Of a stretch of 9,800 nucleotides of DNA, positions 1 to 5,973 are shown piece after piece. The translations under genes were made by a program, and so were the position numbers. Below the pieces are notes generated by a model. The model was not told the origin of the DNA and did not search any database. It saw only the letters and a program-made list of their open reading frames with translations. This DNA comes from Nitrospirota bacterium (GTDB lineage: Bacteria; Nitrospirota; Nitrospiria; Nitrospirales; Nitrospiraceae): positions 1 to 9,800 of the forward strand of contig VBOM01000136.1 in NCBI GenBank assembly GCA_005877535.1, written 5' to 3'. Within the stretch, counting starts at the first letter, position 1, and the number at the start of each line of letters is the position of its first letter.

Positions 1-326
1 ATGATCCGGACTTCCTCGCCGTTGGATTTTGCATAGGCATTCAATGTCGGGCTGGGACCAACGTAGGTCAGGTCAATGGAATCAGCCAGGATCGCTTCCA
101 TGGCGCTCGGCCCAGCATTGTAGATATACCACTCGATCTTGACTTCGGTTCCCAATCGCGGTTCAAACCAGCCCCGGCCGGTGCGAGAGAGATGTTGGGC
201 CACCAGGCCTTGGACATGCGTGATGTTTGGAAAGTGCCCTACGCGGATCGTATCCTCTGCGGTGGCGGAATGGGCCGAGGTGCTGAATGACAATATTCCT
301 AGGAACAATAATCCACGTATCTTCAT
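1..326 (-). CDS. ABC transporter substrate-binding protein, sulfonate/nitrate/taurine type (partial, C-terminus beyond left edge)
   Basis: This is the first 108 codons of an exported solute-binding protein, read leftwards from the ATG at 326-324. AAGGA lies 5 bases before the start. Residues 1-23 form a signal peptide (MKIRGLLFLG..., ending near SATA|ED). The mature part opens with IRVGHFPNITHVQGL, then GWFEPRLG, VKIEWYIYNAGPSAMEAIL and IDLTYVGPSPTLNAY. This series is characteristic of the SsuA/TauA/NrtA-like family, which delivers sulfonates, nitrate or related anions to an ABC importer. The protein would act in the periplasm. The family usually has about 320 residues, so roughly two thirds is missing beyond the edge. 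It is the last visible gene of a minus-strand series with the lipoprotein-like, YezD and broken barrel genes. The exact substrate cannot be told from this fragment. Confidence 0.9.
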   Translation of the reverse strand, partial: MKIRGLLFLGILSFSTSAHSATAEDTIRVGHFPNITHVQGLVAQHLSRTGRGWFEPRLGTEVKIEWYIYNAGPSAMEAILADSIDLTYVGPSPTLNAYAKSNGEEVRI

Positions 327-353
327 GATCATCCTTGATGCAATTAGGTCATT

Positions 354-385
354 CAGGGCTGAGAAGGCTTGATCTTTCGGCCCTG
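354..385. other. Intergenic hairpin between lipoprotein-like gene and binding-protein gene
   Basis: CAGGGC (354-359) and GCCCTG (380-385) are exact inverted repeats. GAAGG and CTTTC inside them can extend the pairing with one wobble. The hairpin lies in the 71-base gap between the lipoprotein-like gene and the binding-protein gene, both on the minus strand. No T-run follows it on either side, so it is not a normal intrinsic terminator. It could be an mRNA processing or stability structure. Confidence 0.3.
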
Positions 386-397
386 ATCCAGTCTGGG

Positions 398-994
398 CTA
401 AATCGGCATGGCCGAAAGCGCCTCTCGATACAGAATCTGGAGTTCTTCTCGTTGATCGGGTGCAAACAGCCGTCCGCTGGAACTGACCTTGGCCAGATAC
501 TCTTCTGGCTCGAAGGTTACATCGAAGGCTGCGGACCGTTCCGGGACGTTCGGCATCTGCCGGTCATACTTGCTGATATCGGGGCCTGGGCTGTGCCTAT
601 CATGAACCTCGCTCAGCGAGAGATAGAAAGTAGTGCCTCGAACCGACAGCCAGCCAGTGGTGGTTTCTTCTTCCCCCTGATCCGTAGCATGGCTCAGGTG
701 GAAGTAGACTCGCTGGGTAGGTGTGGCCTGTGCCAAGGCTTTTGAGAGTGCCGGGGCAAGCAGGATGATTTCCTCATCCCGGAATGCTCGGGTTCGGTCG
801 GCTTGACTGCTGAACAATTGGTGAATCACGTTTCGCCGTTCCCATGACCGGACGCCGCGGAGTAATGTGCCGACCTCTGTCGGCGTTAGTGCGGTTGGAT
901 ATGTATTTGGTGTCGAATCGTGATCTTCCTCCAAACGGACCGTGTTGAGCCCCGATTCATAGATCGTGTTCTGAGGCGTGGGGGGCTGGCTCAC
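398..994 (-). CDS. Conserved lipoprotein-like protein of unknown function, N-terminus probably damaged
   Basis: This frame encodes about 198 residues from a GTG at 994. I do not recognise the family. The N-terminal part is similar to the lipoprotein at 4395-4772: IYESGLNTVRLEED here matches VYEGPLVQVALQQE there, and ALTPTEVGTLLRG matches QLTAQEVAAILRG. The two are thus paralogues, and this copy carries the long C-terminal part (GWLSVRGTTFYLSLSEVHD, FEPEEYLAKV) that the other lacks. Immediately upstream in frame is LEAWLASC, a good lipobox with the cysteine codon at 997-995, but an in-frame TGA at 1021-1019 leaves no room for a signal peptide. A Shine-Dalgarno AAAGGAG near 1040-1046 precedes GTG/ATG codons (near 1030 and 1024) that are in a different frame. 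The best reading is a lipoprotein whose signal sequence suffered a small indel. Translation from GTG 994 as a cytoplasmic protein is the alternative. It follows yezD by about 50 bases. Confidence 0.65.
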   Translation of the reverse strand: MSQPPTPQNTIYESGLNTVRLEEDHDSTPNTYPTALTPTEVGTLLRGVRSWERRNVIHQLFSSQADRTRAFRDEEIILLAPALSKALAQATPTQRVYFHLSHATDQGEEETTTGWLSVRGTTFYLSLSEVHDRHSPGPDISKYDRQMPNVPERSAAFDVTFEPEEYLAKVSSSGRLFAPDQREELQILYREALSAMPI

Positions 995-1044
995 ACAACT
1001 GGCGAGCCAGGCCTCCAGTCATCTGCACGGCCGGTCGTTCTCCT

Positions 1045-1263
1045 TTAGCAATGACGACAGTCGTGACGTATCATCGTGACCTCAGCACGTGGGCGTTGAA
1101 CCTTCGCCGGCAAAACGTATCTCTCCTTGCGCTCAATTTGCACGACCTTGGAATCGTGCACGATGATTTCAATAGATCCAAAGCGGATGCCTCTGAGTGC
1201 GAGTCGAATCGCCTGCTCGATTATTTGATGGTCCTGCCGATCTGATGGTTCTGTTCTTCCCAT
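1045..1263 (-). CDS. YezD family (DUF2292) small protein
   Basis: This is a 72-residue protein starting at the ATG at 1263-1261. The core is IIEQAIRLALRGIRFGSIEI followed by IVHDSKVVQIERKERY. It matches the DUF2292/YezD pattern of an amphipathic helix, a G-[IL]-R-[FY]-G-S turn and a beta hairpin ending V-V-Q-I-[ED]-R. YezD proteins are usually 50-65 residues and have no established biochemical role. I recall them near sulfur-assimilation or oxyanion-transport genes in other bacteria, but cannot confirm this here. The frame is open further upstream to 1434, but that part overlaps the barrel gene and shows no conserved features, so I place the start at 1263, 32 bases after the barrel stop. The ribosome binding site is weak. 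The gene probably shares the transcript that starts upstream of 2169. Confidence 0.8.
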   Translation of the reverse strand: MGRTEPSDRQDHQIIEQAIRLALRGIRFGSIEIIVHDSKVVQIERKERYVLPAKVQRPRAEVTMIRHDCRHC

Positions 1264-1295
1264 ACTGACCGTCTTGCTCGCGATCGCGTGATGGG

Positions 1296-2169
1296 CTATC
1301 GCATGGTAATCTTCCCGCTCTTGTCCCACATCCAAAAGACGGACAGATTCGGATAGGTGGAATTGGTGGCATTCTGGCCTGCAACGGTAAACAGACAGCC
1401 GACGGCAACCAACCAGTTTTGAGAAAAGTTCCATTGAAGCGCCGGCTCCACACCGATAATCGTAAAGCCGTTTCTCTGTCCTGCGTTGATGTCGTGTCCG
1501 TCTGCCCGCCAGGTGAGCCCGTGCAAGGTACTGACTTCGATGTTGTACCCGAACCCGGTCTTGTCATTTAATATGTGCTCGAAAATCAAGCGCGTGTTGA
1601 CCACATCACCGGTGTAGGTGTTCTTTCCGCCGTTCTCTCCGGGCACGGCGTAGGTATAGAACACGGCTGCGCTGATGCGAAAGGGTTGGAGGATCTTTCG
1701 TGTCATGAGTCCTTGAGTCAGCCCATATTCACCAAATCGCGTACTGGGGAGTCGGCCCAGCGGCGAGAACCCGCCGGGTGGCTTCTCTGCATCGGCCCAG
1801 CGGGGCACCTAATTCGATGTGATTGGTCAGTCCGTAGGCGGTATTAATGGAGGGCGACACTTGGTAGAGATGGACCGGTCCGTTTTTGCTGTCGGTCGCA
1901 AAGCTGAGGTGATTGCCGAAGCTGCTCTCTCCGATTTGTGAGAAAAGGAATTCTCGGATTGAGAGTTGCCCCTTCGGTTGCGTATCAACAGACTGGAGGA
2001 GAATGGGACCGTGGGATAGGGGATTCCAGCTCTGGCGATACTTCTTGATCTCCTCATCTGTCGGGACCCAGTCAAAGCTGTGAGCAAGAATGGGAGGGGC
2101 CAGTTGGAGCACCACTTGAAGCAGGATAAGAATGAATAGCTGGTGACGAAAGAATCTCGTTGTATTCAT
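1296..2169 (-). pseudogene. Broken outer-membrane beta-barrel (porin/transporter-like) gene, internal deletion plus frameshift
   Basis: Two overlapping frames together give a shortened version of the intact protein at 4855-5973. The first (2169-1729) has a signal peptide, KYRQSWNPLSHGPIL, VDTQPKGQLSIREFLFSQIG and TAYGLTNHIELGA. These match KYRKSWNPFAAGPML, IDIQPQGQ and EYGVTDSMEAS of the intact protein. The second frame (from about 1800 to 1296) resumes at WADAEKPPGGFSPLGRLPST and continues through LTWRADGHDIN to the C-terminal barrel strands, with TYPNLSVFWMWD matching IYPNLTLYYYWG. About 62 residues present in the intact paralogue between DSMEA and the WAG/PGGF region are absent, and the frame changes at the junction. 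A full barrel cannot be made. TTTGGAG lies 7 bases before the ATG at 2169, and a good promoter is still present. The family resembles porin-like transporters; I cannot name it more precisely. Confidence 0.85.
1752..1803. repeat. 12-base direct repeat with hairpin between copies, at the deletion junction
   Basis: TCGGCCCAGCGG occurs at 1752-1763 and again at 1792-1803, 40 bases apart. Between them GAGAA (1765-1769) and TTCTC (1783-1787) are inverted, with CCC GCC GGG inside. The structure sits exactly where the broken barrel gene loses about 62 codons and changes frame. A short direct repeat flanking a hairpin is the arrangement expected for slipped-strand or template-switch events, so it may mark how the deletion arose. 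Confidence 0.7.
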
Positions 2170-2225
2170 AATTATGCTCCAAAGCAGTTATATATCTATA
2201 TTCCGATCATGATTATGATATTATA

Positions 2226-2253
2226 AATATATTAAGTTTATTCACTTTGTCAA
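2226..2253 (-). promoter_or_regulatory. Sigma-70-like promoter for the leftward barrel-yezD-lipoprotein-binding-protein series
   Basis: Read on the minus strand, a perfect TTGACA (2253-2248) is followed after 16 bases by TATATT (2231-2226), one mismatch from the -10 consensus. Transcription would begin near 2219, giving a leader of about 50 bases to the ATG at 2169. The region 2190-2290 is strikingly AT-rich compared with the rest of the window. ATCATGAT (2206-2213), an 8-base palindrome, lies just downstream of the predicted start and could be an operator. No clear copy of a ModE-type site was found. Confidence 0.55.
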
Positions 2254-2279
2254 CAATTATTTCCATCGGTTCTATTTTC

Positions 2280-2285
2280 TATAAT
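2280..2285 (+). promoter_or_regulatory. Candidate -10 element for the rightward regulator gene
   Basis: A perfect TATAAT lies 43 bases before the ATG at 2329, in the divergent intergenic region. No convincing -35 hexamer lies 16-18 bases upstream, so this promoter may be weak or may need an activator. Divergent promoters with the regulator on one side are a common layout for a self-regulated oxyanion sensor. Confidence 0.3.
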
Positions 2286-2328
2286 ACTTGACTAATGTCA
2301 TGAAAACTTGATATCTGACAAATCCACT

Positions 2329-3510
2329 ATGGGTGAGAAAAACAAAGCCGAACCCTCCAGTAACATTGAGAACCATCTTCGTACGCTCCGCACAGCAAAA
2401 GGTCTTTCCCAAAGCGATCTTGCCACCATGTCAAGAATTACACGGCAGGCTGTGTGTGCCATCGAGGCCCAACAATACCTTCCCACCACTGCTGTTGCAC
2501 TTCGTCTGGCGGGAGCTCTGAATTGCCAGGTGGAAGATCTCTTCCGCCTTATCGCGACCGGTGAGGAGGTGGTTGGTGAATTGATCACTGAGTCGGCCGC
2601 TGAGTCTCTGGCTCATCATGCGCGAGTGAAAGTTGTCCACGTCGGGAATCGGCTCATCGTGAGGCCGGTGGCGCACCTCGGTGAAGTGCTGAATTATGCA
2701 ATCCCAGCCGACGGCTTGATTACTGAGGCAACAAGTGCTTCCTCACGAGGTGACAAGACTTCCCGGCCCGTACGGGTTCGCTTATTGAGAGATCGTCGGT
2801 TGATCGAGCAGGAAATCGCGGTGGCCGGGTGCGATCCCGCCATCTTTCTCGCGGGCGAATATTTACGGCGCTACACGAACACCGCCACGGCGGTTGGATG
2901 GACGATGGGAAGCGGCGCCGCGGTAGACGCGTTAAAGCGAGGAGAAGTGCATATTGCAGGTCTCCACATTGTCGATAGCAAGTCCGGCGAATCGAATCTG
3001 CCCTACGTCAAACGGCACCTCAAAGGATATGAGGTGAACATCGTGACGTTCGCTCGCTGGGAAGAAGGCTTGCTTGTGCGCCCTGGCAATCCCAAGAGCA
3101 TTCGTGCGATTACCGATCTGGCACGTGCCGATGTGCACCTCATCAATCGGGAGGCAGGTGCAGGCGCGCGGATCCTGCTCGACCAGAGGTTGTTCGCTGC
3201 TGGTGTGACGTCACATCATGTGAAGGGCTATGACCGACTTGCATCGTCGCACTTTCATGTGGCGCGATTAATTACAGAAGGGCAAGCGGATGTCGGCGTC
3301 GGAGTGCGTTCCGCTGCAAATCTTTACGGGCTCGACTTTGTTCCGCTCCAGGAGGCCCGGTACGATCTTGTCGTGCCTAAAGCCTATATCTCCGCGCACC
3401 CCACCGTGCAAAGGTTTTTTGACACGATTGTGATGCGTCAGTTCCGGGCTGAGGTCGAGGCGCTCGGGGGCTATGACACGAGAGACACCGGCAAGCTGCA
3501 AACGCTGTAG
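2329..3510 (+). CDS. One-component regulator: XRE-type HTH fused to a molybdate/tungstate-type periplasmic-binding-like domain
   Basis: This is a 393-residue cytoplasmic protein. Residues about 15-75 are an XRE/Cro-type helix-turn-helix (LRTLRTAKGLSQSDLATMSR, ITRQAVCAIEAQQYLP, ALRLAGALNCQVEDLF). Residues about 150-385 form a PBP-like domain of the PF12727 type, with MGSGAAVDALKRGEVHIAGL, SNLPYVKRHL, GLLVRPGNPKSIRAITDLA, INREAGAGARILLDQ, ADVGVGVRSAANLYGLDFVP and LGGYDTRDTGK. That domain is related to ModA/tungstate-binding proteins and is joined to HTH domains in molybdate and tungstate regulators. Neither possible start (TTG 2308, ATG 2329) has a Shine-Dalgarno. ATG 2329 is chosen because homology only begins well after it. 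It lies 32 bases before a broken binding-protein gene and between two oxyanion transport loci. The ligand is inferred from family and context. A C-terminal remnant of a second copy lies at 6045-6188. Confidence 0.9.
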   Translation: MGEKNKAEPSSNIENHLRTLRTAKGLSQSDLATMSRITRQAVCAIEAQQYLPTTAVALRLAGALNCQVEDLFRLIATGEEVVGELITESAAESLAHHARVKVVHVGNRLIVRPVAHLGEVLNYAIPADGLITEATSASSRGDKTSRPVRVRLLRDRRLIEQEIAVAGCDPAIFLAGEYLRRYTNTATAVGWTMGSGAAVDALKRGEVHIAGLHIVDSKSGESNLPYVKRHLKGYEVNIVTFARWEEGLLVRPGNPKSIRAITDLARADVHLINREAGAGARILLDQRLFAAGVTSHHVKGYDRLASSHFHVARLITEGQADVGVGVRSAANLYGLDFVPLQEARYDLVVPKAYISAHPTVQRFFDTIVMRQFRAEVEALGGYDTRDTGKLQTL

Positions 3511-3542
3511 TGCGCCACAGATTGATCCACGGAGGTGAAGTA

Positions 3543-4243
3543 ATGAGACATGGGAAGCGTCATATCGCGACAAGAGTGCTCCTTATCGTTATGAGTCTGG
3601 TGTCAGGACATATGGGCCAAGCCGTAGCGAGTGAGCCACTGGTCATCGCGGCCTCGCCAAGTCTGGCCGTGCCGTTGGATGCACTCGGCCGCCCGTTCGA
3701 GGCTACACATCCGGGGGTAAGGTGCAACTCTATTATGGCTCTGGATTAGGGTTGCGACAGACGATTGCCGCCTTGGAGAACAGGGACTGAACAAAATATT
3801 TCATCGGTTCAGGTCCAATTCATGTCATTGCCCCTGGTGGCGACGAGCTAATCACGCGGTTGGCGAAGATGTACTACATCCTGCCCGAGACACGCGCGCC
3901 GCATGCCACAGCCTCGTTGGTGCTGGTCGTGCCTGAGTCGTTGGTGGAGGCTCCTGCCTCGTTTGAGGCCGTCGCTCAGGAGGGTCGCATCCGAATCGCG
4001 GTCGCTGATCCCAAGTTAACCGTCCTGGGACAAAAGACGGACGAGTTGCTTCATGCATTCGGAGCGGCAGAGACATGGAAGGGGCGTCTGGATGTGGCGA
4101 CCGATGCGAGGGGCGTGCTCGACCATCTGATGAACGGAAAGGCCGATGCCGCCATTGTATTTGGGCCAGACGCGCAAGCCATCGTGAAACGGCTGGGGTA
4201 TGGAGTGCCGGCCACTGGAGGCAGCGGATCTCCTGCGCAGTGA
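3543..4243 (+). pseudogene. ModA-like solute-binding protein gene, broken by one frameshift and one stop codon
   Basis: The gene starts at ATG 3543 with a strong GGAGGTG (3531-3537), 32 bases after the regulator stop, so the two formed an operon. It opens with a signal peptide (RHIATRVLLIVMSLVSG... AVAS|EP) and LVIAASPSLAVPLDALGRPF, a ModA-family opening. At the G5 run 3713-3717 one base appears to be missing. The other frame continues KVQLYYGSGLGLRQTIAALE, reaches a TGA at 3788-3790, and then runs on in the same frame through KYFIGSGPIHVIAPGGDELI, SLVLVVPES, RIRIAVADPKLTVLGQKTDE and NGKADAAIVFGPDA to the stop at 4243. Repairing one base and one codon would give about 233 residues, close to normal ModA length. 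It is clearly divergent from the intact ModA at 6357, so it is a separate paralogue, probably for another or the same oxyanion. Sequencing error could explain the G-run lesion but hardly the TGA. Confidence 0.85.
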
Positions 4244-4303
4244 ATGAGCATGAAAAGAGAATTGTTGACGATAGGTAGATATGGGGTTGGTGTCGGGGCG
4301 TTC

Positions 4304-4327
4304 AGGGGAAAGGGATTTTTTTCCCCT
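4304..4327 (+). terminator. Terminator-like hairpin after the broken binding-protein gene
   Basis: AGGGGAAA (4304-4311) and TTTCCCCT (4320-4327) pair perfectly around an 8-base loop, 60 bases after the end of the pseudogene. The T-run lies in the loop and 3' arm instead of after it, so this is not a classic intrinsic terminator. It may still separate the regulator unit from the lipoprotein-barrel unit. Confidence 0.3.
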
Positions 4328-4361
4328 ATGTGTCACGTATACACGTCTAAAAGACACACAT
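4328..4361. promoter_or_regulatory. Compound inverted repeat upstream of the lipoprotein gene
   Basis: The outer arms TGTGTC (4329-4334) and GACACA (4353-4358) are exact inverted repeats. Inside are ACGT (4335-4338), ATAC and ACGT (4343-4346), with GTATAC (4337-4342) itself a palindrome. The element lies 34 bases before ATG 4395, directly after the hairpin at 4304-4327. It could be an operator for the nearby HTH-PBP regulator or an mRNA leader structure. No second copy was recognised elsewhere in the window. Confidence 0.35.
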
Positions 4362-4394
4362 GCTTGATTTGTCCAGTGCATAAGGAAGCTTTCA

Positions 4395-4772
4395 ATGATG
4401 GACGATAGACGGGTGCGGCAGTTAACGGTGTGTGCCCTGACGATGCTGGGCATGACCAGCATGTTGTTCGTGGGGTGTGCGCGGCTCCCTTACACGACCA
4501 AGGTTGTGTATGAGGGGCCGCTGGTCCAAGTCGCCTTGCAGCAAGAGGTGAAGTCGGCGGGATATTCCCATCCGGCTCAGCTGACTGCGCAAGAAGTGGC
4601 AGCGATCCTTCGGGGATTTTCTCTTCGGGAGGAGCAGCGGTTGCCGCTGCGGTGGTTTGCAGAGGAAGCGCCGCCGAAGAAACTTTCCGCTGTATACATG
4701 ACAATGCTTTCTCAAAAGAACCACCTTTTTGAATGGTCTCTGGTCGCAGAGCTCATCGATAGAGACATGTGA
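4395..4772 (+). CDS. Small lipoprotein, C-terminally truncated relative of the 398-994 protein
   Basis: This frame encodes 125 residues. The lipobox LFVGC puts the modified cysteine at residue 28, after a hydrophobic stretch (LTVCALTMLGMTSMLFVG), so the product should be a membrane-anchored lipoprotein. AAGGAAG (4381-4387) precedes tandem ATGs at 4395 and 4398. Residues about 36-85 are similar to the start of the 398-994 protein (VVYEGPLVQVALQQE, AQLTAQEVAAILRGFSLREE). After LSAVYMTMLSQ the likeness stops and the ending (HLFEWSLVAELIDRDM) looks non-native. The GWLSVRGTTF... half of the paralogue is absent from all frames here. It is therefore probably a 3'-truncated gene or a shortened but functional version. 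It precedes the intact barrel gene by 82 bases, the same partner type as in the left block. The function is unknown. Confidence 0.7.
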   Translation: MMDDRRVRQLTVCALTMLGMTSMLFVGCARLPYTTKVVYEGPLVQVALQQEVKSAGYSHPAQLTAQEVAAILRGFSLREEQRLPLRWFAEEAPPKKLSAVYMTMLSQKNHLFEWSLVAELIDRDM

Positions 4773-4854
4773 TCAGCCGTCTGGTGGGTTGGCAGAAAAC
4801 GAGACGGTGACGGTCGGACGTTACTTATACCATCTTTATAGTGGAGGACTTATC

Positions 4855-5973
4855 ATGCTCTGCAAGAGTGGAGGGCGATGGGCATCTATCATTCTTTTTA
4901 TGGTTGTGGCTCCCCTCATCATGTTGCCCCCAACCGCCCAGGCAGATCTCGATGACATTTGTCAGACGTGCTACAACATGGTCAATCGTATTTTCCCTCC
5001 GGCGCCAAAAGAAGATATTGAGAAATACCGGAAGAGTTGGAATCCGTTTGCGGCCGGTCCGATGCTGAATCCAGCAATCGATATTCAGCCGCAAGGGCAG
5101 ACGGTCATCCATCCCTATTTCTTCGGAACGATAGGACACCAACAGTTCGGGAATAAGTTCGGGACGAACACGTCAAACTCGCCGACGCACCTCAGTGCGA
5201 GCTTGCTGCTGCTGCCGATTGAGTATGGCGTGACCGACTCGATGGAGGCCTCGGTTGCGTTCAGTTTTATCGACTGGTTTGCCACCCAGCAGAACTTCAA
5301 TCCCGAGAACACCCACAATGCAAATGGACTCGGAGATACCTCGATCTTTCTCAAACACAGACCCATTGTCCAGGATCCGGATAGCTGGCGTCCCACGGTG
5401 ACGTTCTACCATAGCGTCGTCTTGCCGACCAGCCAATGGGCTGGCACCACTTCCGTTCCAGGAGGATTTGCCCCCATCGGTCGACTCCCATCCACACGAT
5501 TCGGTGATCTGACCCTCACCGAGGGAATCATGATGCGCAAAAATATTCAGCCGTTTCGGTTCATGGGAGCGGTGTACTATTCCTATGCCACCCCCGGAAA
5601 CACCGCAGGGATGAACAAGTACCCGAGTGACCTTATCAATTGGCGTCTGATGATGGAGCACGTCCTTGATGATTCCAAGGGGTTTGGCTATATGATCGAA
5701 GTAATAGGCCTGCACGCTCTTGCCTGGCGAGCCGATGGACATGATGTCAATGTGCCTGCGACCGCTCCCGCCAAGGGATTTTCTCCCAGTGGTCCCACCT
5801 TTTCAGTCATTGGGGTCCAGCCATCGATAGAGTACAAGTTTTCGAACAACATTGTGTTGGCTGGCGGTGTCCTCTTCACCCCATTTGGTCAGAACCAGCT
5901 GGATGCGATCTATCCCAACCTCACGCTCTATTATTACTGGGGAAGTAAAGGCCGGTCCGTCATGATGCGATAA
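4855..5973 (+). CDS. Outer-membrane beta-barrel protein (porin/transporter-like), intact copy
   Basis: This is a 372-residue exported protein. ATG 4855 is preferred over the ATG at 4729 because GGAGG (4843-4847) lies 7 bases before it and it opens a classical signal peptide (SIILFMVVAPLIMLPPTAQA|DLDD, cut near residue 30). The mature protein starts with a CxxC pair (ICQTC, residues 36-39), then KYRKSWNPFAAGPML. Alternating polar/hydrophobic strands follow, such as IEYGVTDSMEASVAFSFIDW, RPTVTFYHSVVLPTS and FSVIGVQPSIEYKF, and the end is NLTLYYYWG. Strand spacing and the aromatic C-terminal part suggest an outer-membrane barrel of perhaps 12-16 strands, resembling uncharacterised 'transporter' porins. 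The broken gene at 1296-2169 is its paralogue and lacks the CxxC segment. It lies between a lipoprotein gene and the mod operon, so a role in passing oxyanions through the outer membrane is an inference from context. Confidence 0.8.
   Translation: MLCKSGGRWASIILFMVVAPLIMLPPTAQADLDDICQTCYNMVNRIFPPAPKEDIEKYRKSWNPFAAGPMLNPAIDIQPQGQTVIHPYFFGTIGHQQFGNKFGTNTSNSPTHLSASLLLLPIEYGVTDSMEASVAFSFIDWFATQQNFNPENTHNANGLGDTSIFLKHRPIVQDPDSWRPTVTFYHSVVLPTSQWAGTTSVPGGFAPIGRLPSTRFGDLTLTEGIMMRKNIQPFRFMGAVYYSYATPGNTAGMNKYPSDLINWRLMMEHVLDDSKGFGYMIEVIGLHALAWRADGHDVNVPATAPAKGFSPSGPTFSVIGVQPSIEYKFSNNIVLAGGVLFTPFGQNQLDAIYPNLTLYYYWGSKGRSVMMR

Noticed and set aside
1296..1808. Stand-alone 170-residue protein from GTG 1808
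   Set aside because: It aligns to the C-terminal half of the intact barrel and has no signal peptide of its own; it is the 3' part of a broken gene.
2170..2220. ModE-type operator
   Set aside because: Stretches such as GTTATATA are present, but no second half-site with proper spacing and symmetry was found; the region is simply very AT-rich.
3788..3790. Selenocysteine or read-through recoding of the TGA in the ModA-like gene
   Set aside because: A separate frameshift 70 bases upstream already breaks the gene, ModA proteins do not use selenocysteine, and no conserved stem was evident after the codon.
4729..4854. Extra 42 N-terminal residues of the barrel protein
   Set aside because: ATG 4729 lies inside the upstream lipoprotein gene and has no ribosome binding site, whereas ATG 4855 has GGAGG and a signal peptide.
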